A stretch of 13,286 nt of DNA from an uncultured Bacteroidales bacterium (GCA_937884485.1 CALGCG010000140.1:1-13286); one strand, 5' to 3'; numbered from the stretch's first letter, positions 6,440-13,049 are shown. Notes: generated by a model from the sequence alone, not told the origin. Translations and numbers: made by a program.

Positions 6440-7501
6440 CTATCTTATTCGCTCAAAAAGGAAGTCCGTCAAGGGGTTGTAGTCCTCGGTTTCGATTTCG
6501 TGGTTCACATGCCATACCTCCATGGGACGGTCGTAGTTTGAGATGTCGAGGAAGTTCATCAGATTGTCGGTACTTTCGTCGAAGACCAGCGCCCATCCTG
6601 GACCGCCTTCGGCAAAGGTCATAAGTACTCCGCAGCTGAAGCGGCCATAGTTGAAGGGGCGGGTGGGGGAGGTGTAGACAGCCTCGTCGTAGTAGCGCAC
6701 AGCGGCCTGGCCGTGGCCGAGGTTGTAATAGGAACGGTCGATGTGGAGCACCACGTCGGCAGCTTCGTTGTGGCACGAGAGGAGGCTGTAGCGATCTGTG
6801 GGCACGAGGAGGGCGCGGTGGGTGTGGTCGGCAGGGCACGGACCGTTGTAGTTGTAGGTGAGGTCCAGCGTGTTGCCGTTGGAGGGGGTGATGGTGAGGG
6901 TTTCCTCGAAGGCCTCGGTGATGCTGTTGTAGTCGTGCAACAGCAGGCGGTTGCCACTGCGGATATAGCTGAATTTGCCCGTAGGGAAGTGGATTTCCAT
7001 CTGGCCCGACGGTATGTGGCCGGTGGTGATGTAGGCTATGTGGTTGACGGTGTCGAAGGTGACGATGGCGCCCTCGGCGACATCGTAGGGAGAGGAATAG
7101 GTGATGCACCCCGTAGCGGGCTGCGGCGCGTTGGCGTAGGCGGTGCCGTTCCAGGTGCCGGTGGAGGGGTCGAAGGTGACGGTGACGGTCATGCCGGCGG
7201 CCTCCATGTCGCGCATCCAGGCCTTGATTTCGTCGCGGCTGGTGGTGCTGTAGGTGACGACGTCCTTGGTGCGTGGGCTGCCGGCCCGCGCTCCATGGAA
7301 GGTTACCGTCGAGCCTTCCTCGGCATAGCCGCAGAAACGCTCCAGCAGGGCGTCGAATTCGGCGTCGCCGTGGGTGGTGACGTGCTGCTCGGCGGCGGCG
7401 TCCACCGTGTAGACAATCTGGCGCACGGTGCCACCCTTTTCGCAGGCGGTCAGCAGCGCGAGGGCTGCCAGGAGGAGGATTCGGAGAGAGGTTTTCATCA
7501 T
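6440..7501 (-). CDS. Lipoprotein B, first gene of sigma operon
   Basis: This 353-residue predicted lipoprotein has the sequence MMKTSLRILLLAALALLTAC with the lipidated cysteine at 20. Residues about 39-128 (QHVTTHGDAEFDALLERF to GTAYANAPQP) nearly duplicate the domain in lipoprotein A; the rest is a diverged homologue of about 225 residues. An in-frame ATG at 7534 exists, but the extension would place polar residues before the signal peptide and cover the likely promoter. ATG 7501 or 7498 is therefore preferred, 7498 giving MKTS as in paralogue A. The stop TAG is three bases before the TTG of the sigma gene and in the same frame, so the two are almost certainly co-transcribed. Function unknown. 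Confidence 0.83.
   Translation of the reverse strand: MMKTSLRILLLAALALLTACEKGGTVRQIVYTVDAAAEQHVTTHGDAEFDALLERFCGYAEEGSTVTFHGARAGSPRTKDVVTYSTTSRDEIKAWMRDMEAAGMTVTVTFDPSTGTWNGTAYANAPQPATGCITYSSPYDVAEGAIVTFDTVNHIAYITTGHIPSGQMEIHFPTGKFSYIRSGNRLLLHDYNSITEAFEETLTITPSNGNTLDLTYNYNGPCPADHTHRALLVPTDRYSLLSCHNEAADVVLHIDRSYYNLGHGQAAVRYYDEAVYTSPTRPFNYGRFSCGVLMTFAEGGPGWALVFDESTDNLMNFLDISNYDRPMEVWHVNHEIETEDYNPLTDFLFERIR
7133..7387 (-). repeat. 255-bp block duplicated in lipoprotein A
   Basis: This is the second copy of the block at 4850-5104, the same length with no gaps and about 11 differences by hand count. It encodes residues about 39-123 of lipoprotein B. Confidence 0.9.
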
Positions 7502-7514
7502 GTTGTTGTTTTGG

Positions 7515-7535
7515 TTTGCGCTAATATAACGCAAA
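7515..7535. promoter_or_regulatory. Candidate promoter/operator of the sigma operon
   Basis: An inverted repeat TTTGCG (7515-7520) / CGCAAA (7530-7535) has a 9-bp spacer. On the minus strand it contains TATATTAG (7528-7521), one mismatch from the Bacteroidota -7 consensus TAnnTTTG, but no well-spaced -33 TTTG is evident. The 12-mer TATAACGCAAAA here also occurs upstream of the nif3-like gene. The site lies 14 bp before the preferred start of lipoprotein B. Confidence 0.35.
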
Positions 7536-7561
7536 AAATGGTCAAAAAACTACATGGATAT

Positions 7562-7596
7562 AAAAAAAATTCAGACCCGCTGTATGCGAGCCTGAA
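7562..7596 (-). terminator. Rho-independent terminator of the M13 peptidase gene
   Basis: On the minus strand an 11-bp stem (7596-7586 with 7580-7570) and a 5-nt loop are followed directly by eight T (7569-7562). Two positions pair as G-U wobbles in minus-strand RNA but would be A-C mismatches in plus-strand RNA, which fixes the working direction. It begins 29 bp after the stop of the peptidase gene. Confidence 0.85.
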
Positions 7597-7625
7597 CTTT
7601 TTTGTTGTGTAGCAAGGGGAAACGT

Positions 7626-9686
7626 CTACCAGAGCTGGGCGCGTTTCTCGGGGGCGAGCCACATGCCGTCGCCTTCCTTGATGCCGAAGGCCTCGATGAA
7701 CTCGGTGATTTGGGGCAGGGCGACGTTGACGCGGTTGCGGCCCAGCGAGTGGACGTCGTTCTGGGTGAGGTTGAGGATGCCCTCGGTGTTGATGTTGCTG
7801 GCCCACACGGCGGCGTAGGCCAGGAAGAAGCGCTGCTCGGGTGTGAAGCCGTCCATCTGCTCTTTGTTGAGCTGGCCTTTCTCGATGGCGTTCTGCATGG
7901 CGAGGAAGGATACGTGGAGACCGCCGTTGTCGGCAATGTTCTCGCCGAGGGTCAGCTGGCCGTTGCCGTAGAGGGGCTCTCCGTTGCCGCCGTCTTCGAG
8001 GACCTTGACGGCGCTGAAGGCGTCGATGAGGACCTGCTTGTTGTTGTCGAAATTCTTGGCGTCGGTCTCGGTCCACCAGTCGTTGAGGTTGCCCTGTTCG
8101 TCGTACTGGCGGCCCTGGTCGTCGAAGCCGTGGGTGAGCTCGTGGCCGATGACCACGCCGATGGCGCCGTAGTTGGCGGCTTCGTCAGCCTGCATGTTGA
8201 AGAACGGGGGCTGAAGGATGGCGGCGGGGAAGCAGATTTCGTTGGTGGTGGGGTTGTAGTAGGCGTTGACGGTCTGAGGGGTCATGAGCCACTCGTCCTT
8301 GTCGACGGGCTTGTTGATCTTGCTGAACATGTACTCCATGTCGAACTCGTTGCTACGGACGACGTTGGCGTAGTAGGAGTCGTTCTTGATGTCGAGCTTG
8401 GAGTAGTCGCGCCACTTGTTGGGGTAGCCGATCTTCACATAGATGGTTTCCAGCTTCTTGTGGGCGTTGGCCTTGGTGCTGTCGGTCATCCAGGTGGCCA
8501 TGTCGATGCGCTGGCCGAGGGCGGTGATGAGGTTCTGCACGAGGGTCTCCATGCGGGTCTTGGCTTCGGCGGGGAAGTATTTGTCGACATAGAGTTTGCC
8601 CAGGGCCTCGCCCATGGCGCCTTCAACGGTGCCGGTGACGCGTTTCCAGCGGGGACGGTTCTGCTCGACGCCGCTGATCTGCTTGCCGTAGAAGTCGAAG
8701 CGGGCCTGGACGAAGTCGTCGCTCAGGTAGGGCGTGGCGCCGAGGATCTCGTGCCAGGCAAAGTAGGCCTTGAAGGTCTCGGGGTCGGTGTCTTTCATCA
8801 CCTTGTTGATCTCGGTGAAGTACTTGGGCTGGGCGATGTTGAAGCTCTTCATGCCGTCGAGGATGTTCATCTCGGCGAAGTAGCCCTTCCAGTCGATGTT
8901 GGGGGTGAAGGTGGCGGCCTCTTCAACGGTGTAGCGGTTGAAGGTGCCCTGGGGATTGCGGTTCTCGAGCTGGGTGTTCATGGCTTTGGCCAGGCGGGTC
9001 TCGAAGGCCATCACCGTGGCGGCCAGCTTGTCGGCGCTCTTGCCGCTGAGTTTGTCATAGCCGGACATGGCGAAGAGCTGCTCCATGAGCTTCACATAGC
9101 CCTCGCGGAACTGCTTGTTCTTGCCCTCGTCCTTCACGTAGCGGTCGCGGTCACCCAGACCGAGGCCACCCTGGTAGGCCCAGGCGATGCACATCTTGGC
9201 ATCGTCTTTGTCGGCCTCGCCGAAGACGCCGAAGAGGACGGTGTTGCCACGCTTGTGCATGCGGAGCATCTCGGCCCAGACGTCCTCGCTGGTCTTCACG
9301 TTGTTGATTTCCTCAAGGTAGGGGGTCAGCGGTGCCACACCGTCGGCCTGCAGCTTGGCGCTGTCCATGCCGAGGTTGTACATAGTGGCAATCTTGTCCT
9401 CGAGGCTGCCGGCAGCGTTCTTGGCCACCTTCACGGAGTCGATGATGCCGTTGATGTTCTTCAGGGCGTTCTCGCTCAGCACGTCGAAGGCGCCGTAGCG
9501 CGAGTGCTCGGCGTCCAAGGGGTTCTTGGCCATCCAGCCGCCGCAGGCGTACTGGTAGAAGTCGTCCTCAAGACGGGCTGTGGTGTCGAAATTCTCGGGA
9601 TCGATGCCCGAAGTCAGCTGGCTTTTCTGCTGGCATCCAGTAGCAATAACTGCCATTGTAGCAATGCTTAATAAGGTTTTCTTCAT
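7626..9686 (-). CDS. M13 family zinc metallopeptidase (PepO/neprilysin-like) lipoprotein
   Basis: This 686-residue zinc endopeptidase probably cuts peptides at the cell envelope. A lipoprotein signal (MKKTLLSIATMAVIATGC, lipidated Cys 18) implies membrane anchoring. The catalytic motif is complete: HELTH (H515, E516, H519) gives two zinc ligands and the general base, and GENIADNGG (E582, D586) supplies the third ligand and the supporting aspartate. NAYYNP (N474-P479) matches the substrate-binding NAYY motif of M13 enzymes. The protein ends RAQLW, resembling the short C-terminal tail of bacterial members that lack the eukaryotic CxxW cysteine. Length is normal for the family. It lies 59 bp downstream of the exported-protein gene on the same strand and ends at its own terminator; whether it has its own promoter is unclear. 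In Porphyromonas the related enzyme is called PepO. Confidence 0.95.
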   Translation of the reverse strand: MKKTLLSIATMAVIATGCQQKSQLTSGIDPENFDTTARLEDDFYQYACGGWMAKNPLDAEHSRYGAFDVLSENALKNINGIIDSVKVAKNAAGSLEDKIATMYNLGMDSAKLQADGVAPLTPYLEEINNVKTSEDVWAEMLRMHKRGNTVLFGVFGEADKDDAKMCIAWAYQGGLGLGDRDRYVKDEGKNKQFREGYVKLMEQLFAMSGYDKLSGKSADKLAATVMAFETRLAKAMNTQLENRNPQGTFNRYTVEEAATFTPNIDWKGYFAEMNILDGMKSFNIAQPKYFTEINKVMKDTDPETFKAYFAWHEILGATPYLSDDFVQARFDFYGKQISGVEQNRPRWKRVTGTVEGAMGEALGKLYVDKYFPAEAKTRMETLVQNLITALGQRIDMATWMTDSTKANAHKKLETIYVKIGYPNKWRDYSKLDIKNDSYYANVVRSNEFDMEYMFSKINKPVDKDEWLMTPQTVNAYYNPTTNEICFPAAILQPPFFNMQADEAANYGAIGVVIGHELTHGFDDQGRQYDEQGNLNDWWTETDAKNFDNNKQVLIDAFSAVKVLEDGGNGEPLYGNGQLTLGENIADNGGLHVSFLAMQNAIEKGQLNKEQMDGFTPEQRFFLAYAAVWASNINTEGILNLTQNDVHSLGRNRVNVALPQITEFIEAFGIKEGDGMWLAPEKRAQLW

Positions 9687-9745
9687 TTTTTTATTTATGT
9701 TTGTATTTTTTTTTGGTGCTTGTGTGCTCTATAAAGATTAAAGTG

Positions 9746-10300
9746 TCAGTTTTCAATTTTTACATTCCTCACTGTAATGGGATACATTCCTTTGTCGGTC
9801 GAACACATCGTGTCGCGTTTGGAGGAAAGGCGGAATGCGAGCGAGAGCATCTCAATCATCTTTGTCTCCTTGGGAAGCCCCTTTACTGTGAATTGGAAAA
9901 TGACGGGTGCGGCATGGTCCAGGGACTGTTCTTTTTCTTCCTGGCTTTCGGGCAAGGTGAGAGCGTAGCGCTTGCCCTTGGTGTCGGTGGCATGGTCGCT
10001 GGGCTCGCATCCAAGTTTCAGTCGGCAGCCTCTGTGGCTTCTGGTGGCTTCGACGGAGAGAGTCACTGTCACATCGCCTGTTGCAGTGTCGGCAGTGGCA
10101 CACACTTCGTTTATGTCCACACAGCGGGCCAGTTCAGGAGGCATGCTGATGATCAGTTCGTCGCTGAGGTTCATTCCCGTGGCCCGTTCGCCCACTTGGC
10201 GGAAAAATGAGCCCAGTTTTGAATCGTTCTGAGCCGCCAGCGGAGTGGCTGTAATGGCAAAAAATGCCGCCACAGCAAGGGTTATGGCATGTTTCATCAT
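9746..10300 (-). CDS. Exported protein of unknown function
   Basis: This 184-residue protein has a signal peptide (MMKHAITLAVAAFFAITATPLAA, cleavage about LAA|QN at residue 23/24). The mature part has several cysteines (ARCVDINEVC, GCRLKLGC, DTMC) that may form disulfides in the periplasm. Alternating strands such as GDVTVTLSVEATR and APVIFQFTVKGLP suggest a small beta-sandwich, and it ends in MYPITVRNVKIEN. No family was recognised. The start could be ATG 10300 or 10297. A TATCTTTG element 39 bp upstream (10346-10339) supports a promoter and an independent transcript. The M13 peptidase gene follows after 59 bp and may be co-transcribed; a functional link is only a guess. Confidence 0.78.
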   Translation of the reverse strand: MMKHAITLAVAAFFAITATPLAAQNDSKLGSFFRQVGERATGMNLSDELIISMPPELARCVDINEVCATADTATGDVTVTLSVEATRSHRGCRLKLGCEPSDHATDTKGKRYALTLPESQEEKEQSLDHAAPVIFQFTVKGLPKETKMIEMLSLAFRLSSKRDTMCSTDKGMYPITVRNVKIEN

Positions 10301-10338
10301 GTTGTCTTTAGTCTATGTTGCGCCAAATTTCAACGCTG

Positions 10339-10346
10339 CAAAGATA
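10339..10346 (-). promoter_or_regulatory. -7 promoter element for the exported-protein gene
   Basis: TATCTTTG on the minus strand matches the Bacteroidota sigma-ABfr -7 consensus TAnnTTTG. It is followed by CAGCGTT, as is the bcp element, and would give a leader of roughly 30 nt. No -33 TTTG at the usual spacing is seen. Confidence 0.6.
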
Positions 10347-10398
10347 CACCTTTTTTTTCAATCCCCACTTTGCTATAACAAAAATTAACACACCATTG

Positions 10399-10845
10399 TC
10401 ATTTCAATATCTGCTTCGAGTGTTCTTTGGTGTTTACCTTGCCGATGGCGTCGACGATGGTGCCCTGCTCGTCGATGACGTAGGTAGTGCGCAGCGTGCC
10501 CATCGTTACCTTGCCGTAGTTCTTCTTCTCGCCCCAGGCTTCGTAGGCCTCCAGTATCTTGTGTTCGGGGTCGGAGATGAGGTGGAAGGGCAGCTCGTAC
10601 TTTGCGATGAACTTCTGGTGGCTGGCGGCGCTGTCGCGGCTGACGCCGAGTACCTCGTAGCCCTGGGCCAGGAAGCGGTGGTAGTTGTCGCGCAGGTCGC
10701 AGGCCTCGCTGGTGCAGCCCGGCGTGCTGTCCTTGGGGTAGAAGTAGAGCACCAGCTTCTTGCCGGCATAATCAGTCAGTTTGACGGTATTCCCGTTCTC
10801 GTCCACGCCCTCAAACATCGGCGCCTTGGTTCCAATCTGTAGCAT
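10399..10845 (-). CDS. bcp: Thioredoxin-dependent thiol peroxidase (BCP/PrxQ)
   Basis: This 148-residue cytoplasmic peroxiredoxin reduces hydrogen peroxide and organic hydroperoxides using thioredoxin. The active site YPKDSTPGCTSEACDLRD carries the peroxidatic Cys44 and, five residues on, the resolving Cys49 typical of atypical two-cysteine PrxQ enzymes. The later SHQKFIAKYELPFHLISD and AWGEKKNYGK segments are also characteristic. The start is placed at ATG 10845 (MLQIGTKAP), where family members begin. A longer in-frame reading to 10893 would translate through the promoter element at 10869-10876, so it is rejected. It appears monocistronic: its own promoter lies upstream and the next minus-strand gene has another promoter element. 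Length is normal. Confidence 0.95.
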   Translation of the reverse strand: MLQIGTKAPMFEGVDENGNTVKLTDYAGKKLVLYFYPKDSTPGCTSEACDLRDNYHRFLAQGYEVLGVSRDSAASHQKFIAKYELPFHLISDPEHKILEAYEAWGEKKNYGKVTMGTLRTTYVIDEQGTIVDAIGKVNTKEHSKQILK

Positions 10846-10868
10846 GTTTCTATTCGTTTTAAACGCTG

Positions 10869-10876
10869 CAAAAGTA
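10869..10876 (-). promoter_or_regulatory. -7 promoter element of bcp
   Basis: TACTTTTG on the minus strand is an exact match to TAnnTTTG, 24 bp upstream of the bcp ATG at 10845. A T-rich stretch (TTTTTC) lies about 20 bp further upstream, near the expected -33 position. The downstream bases CAGCGTTT resemble those after the 10339-10346 element. Confidence 0.7.
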
Positions 10877-10929
10877 CGAACTTTTTCCGACATGGGCGAA
10901 AAAGATTTCTGTATGTGAATTATTTTGTG

Positions 10930-10937
10930 TATTTTTG
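10930..10937 (+). promoter_or_regulatory. -7 promoter element, plus strand
   Basis: TATTTTTG matches TAnnTTTG exactly, with TTTCTG about 20 bp upstream. It points right, divergent to the bcp promoter. The predicted start is near 10943, about 250 bp before the large plus-strand gene, so it gives a long leader or first transcribes a small ORF (10959-11105). Confidence 0.45.
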
Positions 10938-10958
10938 CACCGTGAAATCATTCTGGAT

Positions 10959-11105
10959 ATGGAATCATTCATCGACATACATATTACATGTGGAAGACGA
11001 CAATGCCATTGTCGGCCGTATCTGTCCGTCCAAGATGATAGCCCGATGAATGCCAATGTTTGTAACTCGCTGATTTTTACCCCCCCCCACGAATTGCACA
11101 AGTAA
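10959..11105 (+). CDS. Possible small ORF with a C9 tract (doubtful)
   Basis: This is an ATG-initiated reading frame of 48 codons (MESFIDIHITCGRRQ... to ...PPHELHK). It begins about 16 bp after the start predicted for the plus-strand promoter element and ends at TAA 11103-11105. It contains four cysteines near its middle (CGRRQCHC and a later C) and no signal peptide. Nine consecutive C (11080-11088) lie in the 3' part, so a one-base slip would change the C-terminus; a tenth C would open a frame reaching nearly to the next gene. No family was recognised. The other frames of this stretch are also partly open, so it could equally be leader RNA or decayed sequence. Confidence 0.2.
   Translation: MESFIDIHITCGRRQCHCRPYLSVQDDSPMNANVCNSLIFTPPHELHK
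10998..11014. repeat. Palindrome in the divergent intergenic region
   Basis: CGACAATGCCATTGTCG is a perfect inverted repeat with 8-bp arms around one central C. It lies between the plus-strand promoter element and the large plus-strand gene; it could be an operator or an RNA hairpin. Confidence 0.5.
11080..11088 (+). repeat. C9 homopolymer tract
   Basis: Nine consecutive C occur in an AT-rich intergenic stretch, 107 bp upstream of the chimeric gene and inside the possible small ORF. Tracts of this length are slippage-prone in many bacteria. Confidence 0.9.
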
Positions 11106-11152
11106 TCGTCGGGAGGCTTTCCTCTTTGTTTTTAATTCATTTGTCTGTACCT

Positions 11153-11168
11153 GCCGCAATGTTGCGGC
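11153..11168. promoter_or_regulatory. GC-rich palindrome upstream of the chimeric gene
   Basis: GCCGCAATGTTGCGGC has perfect 7-bp arms around a 2-bp centre and lies 27 bp before the ATG at 11196. It stands out as GC-rich in an AT-rich leader. It is compatible with a dimeric repressor site or a leader hairpin; a TATAAT-like stretch lies just downstream (about 11183-11188). Confidence 0.45.
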
Positions 11169-11195
11169 GGGGCGGGATGGTTGTATAATTAAACT

Positions 11196-13049
11196 ATGTT
11201 CAAAATGAAAAAGGCAATATTCTTTTTAGCCCTAACTCTGATTGTTGGAGAATCTATTGCACAAAACCTGTCGCAATATGAGCAGAAACGCTATGATTTG
11301 GCTGCACAAACGGCCACCGAAATAGTAATGGAAGTTCCAGAACTCGCCATAACATTGGGTATGTCAGTAAAGAAAACAGATTTTACAAACAAATATGAGG
11401 AGATGGATTTCTTTGAGGGATTAATTCAGAGTGTTGGTGTTTCCGCTGTCTATAACAGTAATGCTGATTATCAAAGTTACAAGGTTAAGGAGATTTATAA
11501 GACTTGGATAGAACAGCGCCGTGTGATTGACAAAACAAAGACGAAAGCCGATGAACAACGTGAGAACGAAAGGAAAAAGAAAACAGAAGAAACGCTTCCG
11601 GAACGGGGAACCAAAGCGCTGCTGCTATATTCTGTAAAGAAGGATTTTGAGAAATGGGCTGTTAAAGGCGAGTTTGAAAAAACCGATGAATTGATGGAGC
11701 GTATGAGAATATTGGGCCCTCATATTTTCGATAGCATATGTTTACTATACACTTGTGGAAAGTGGAGCGTGGCATTATCGACCGAGGCAGTGGATTACAA
11801 TTTGAAGTATGACGCAGATGAAGAAGTATACAGAATGGAGTTTGCTTATGGTGGTAGAGATAATCCCCAAACTATTATAGGCAAAGCATCTGTACCTATC
11901 GTGTATGCACGTGATGGAAGGACTAGACGCCCTGCAGTATCTTCATTGCGTATTGTAAACAATCAAATAATACCAAAAGAGTTTCAGATTAATTACTATA
12001 TGCCAGAGGCACCGGATGAAGAATACCCAGCAAAGTTTCATTTTGACAGCATTCCTGGCGAAAAACCTCTTATTGTATGCTTTTCAGAATTGGGATTCAC
12101 TGGAAACGTTCCCATTGAGCTGCTTTCACATTGTATGAATCCTAGCGAGTATTTGAAAGCCGAAGAACGAGAGGCATTTGTAAAAGACAGCATCGCCAAA
12201 CGGGAGCGTTTTGTGAGAGATAGCATTAAGAAGAGAGAGCTTTTTGTAAAGGATAGTATCGAGAGGAGAGAACGTTTTGTTAGTGACAGTATTGCCCAAA
12301 GAGAGCGTTTTGTAAGAGATAGTATAAACCAAAGAAAAGAGGAAATAAGGCAATCGAACAATCGGTATTATGCCTGGTTGACGTCATTCGAAAAACATAT
12401 TGAAAGATATTTCTCGTATAGAGGACTCGCCCATCGTTTAATCAATATGGATGGTAAAATAAAAAAATGCTCATTCGAAGAAAAAGTTCTTATACTAAAA
12501 TGTGGCAAGAAAAAATATAGTGGAATATTTGCTGCGAATAATGTCAAAAACGACATGGGACTTATTTACCAACCAACAAATGGAAGAAATGTAATTAGAA
12601 ATATTGTTGCAAATGGTGGTAAGGCACTCCCGATTACAGATTACCGTATGACCCGTTTCTGGATTAGCTTAACACAGGGTGTTGAACTTGTAATTAAAGC
12701 TTTGGAAGAAGCAACCGGAGGAGAAACCTTTATCAGTAAGATTCCTTCTTTCAAGATTGCTGACTTGGCAGAAGCAATGCTTCCCGGATGCAAGACCCGG
12801 GAAATCGGTATTTATCCCGGTGAAAAGTTACATGAAATTATGGTGACGGTAGAGGATTCTTCCACCACCTATGAATATGATAAGCACTTTATTATTTATC
12901 CGCAAATGGTGTGGAGCGAGAGCCGTAAAGCGGTACCCACCGGTAAGAAGGTGCCGGAAGGTTTCTCTTACAGTTCCGACAATAATACGGAATGGTTAAC
13001 GGTGGAACAGATTCGGGAATTAATCAAAACCGTAGATTTGGAGAAATAG
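11196..13049 (+). CDS. Chimeric gene: exported repeat protein fused to PseB C-terminal fragment
   Basis: A 617-codon uninterrupted frame. Residues 1-22 are a signal peptide (MKKAIFFLALTLIVGESIA|QN; ATG 11205 is an alternative start). Residues 23-320 are an unrecognised mature region, with a charged segment (about 105-140) and WAVKGEFEKTDEL, a motif style recurring in Bacteroidota exported proteins. Residues 323-377 are five 11-residue repeats of consensus xxRERFVxDSI, probably helical. Residues 378-465 are unassigned. From about residue 466 the sequence is the end of a UDP-GlcNAc 4,6-dehydratase of the PseB/FlaA1 type: ALPITDYRMTRFW, GGETFISKIPSFKIADLA, IGIYPGEKLHEIMVT, FIIYPQ and EGFSYSSDNN. 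The Rossmann NAD site and YxxxK catalytic part are absent, so dehydratase activity is not expected. A signal peptide on a sugar-nucleotide enzyme fragment makes no obvious sense, so a recombination product is likely. Confidence 0.85.
   Translation: MFKMKKAIFFLALTLIVGESIAQNLSQYEQKRYDLAAQTATEIVMEVPELAITLGMSVKKTDFTNKYEEMDFFEGLIQSVGVSAVYNSNADYQSYKVKEIYKTWIEQRRVIDKTKTKADEQRENERKKKTEETLPERGTKALLLYSVKKDFEKWAVKGEFEKTDELMERMRILGPHIFDSICLLYTCGKWSVALSTEAVDYNLKYDADEEVYRMEFAYGGRDNPQTIIGKASVPIVYARDGRTRRPAVSSLRIVNNQIIPKEFQINYYMPEAPDEEYPAKFHFDSIPGEKPLIVCFSELGFTGNVPIELLSHCMNPSEYLKAEEREAFVKDSIAKRERFVRDSIKKRELFVKDSIERRERFVSDSIAQRERFVRDSINQRKEEIRQSNNRYYAWLTSFEKHIERYFSYRGLAHRLINMDGKIKKCSFEEKVLILKCGKKKYSGIFAANNVKNDMGLIYQPTNGRNVIRNIVANGGKALPITDYRMTRFWISLTQGVELVIKALEEATGGETFISKIPSFKIADLAEAMLPGCKTREIGIYPGEKLHEIMVTVEDSSTTYEYDKHFIIYPQMVWSESRKAVPTGKKVPEGFSYSSDNNTEWLTVEQIRELIKTVDLEK
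12162..12326 (+). repeat. Five 33-bp repeats encoding 11-residue units
   Basis: Units start at 12162, 12195, 12228, 12261 and 12294 and each encodes an 11-mer ending F-V-x-D-S-I (for example AKRERFVRDSI). The DNA copies differ at many synonymous positions while the protein pattern is kept, which points to old repeats held by selection. An 11-residue period fits a hendecad coiled coil. Confidence 0.88.
12588..13049 (+). other. PseB-type dehydratase 3' fragment within the chimeric gene
   Basis: About 150 codons at the 3' end match the C-terminal substrate-binding region of PseB/FlaA1-type UDP-GlcNAc 4,6-dehydratases, from the NVI...IVANGGKALPITD stretch through to the natural end of that family (SVEQIRELI-like TVEQIRELI). 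A complete family member has about 330-345 residues, so more than half, including the cofactor-binding and catalytic residues, is missing. Listed separately because it marks the fusion junction, at about 12,575-12,590. Confidence 0.82.

Noticed and set aside
7602..9671. Plus-strand 689-codon open frame opposite the M13 peptidase
   Set aside because: It is also an antisense shadow. The minus-strand gene has a lipobox, HELTH, NAYY and a matching terminator, while the plus-strand product is compositionally biased and lacks motifs.
10846..10893. Longer bcp start at 10893
   Set aside because: The extra 16 residues are not part of the family and would be encoded by the promoter element at 10869-10876.
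10859..11159. Minus-strand open frames across the divergent intergenic region
   Set aside because: They run through the bcp promoter or the C9 tract, lack recognisable domains and differ between frames; a decayed gene cannot be excluded but is not supported.
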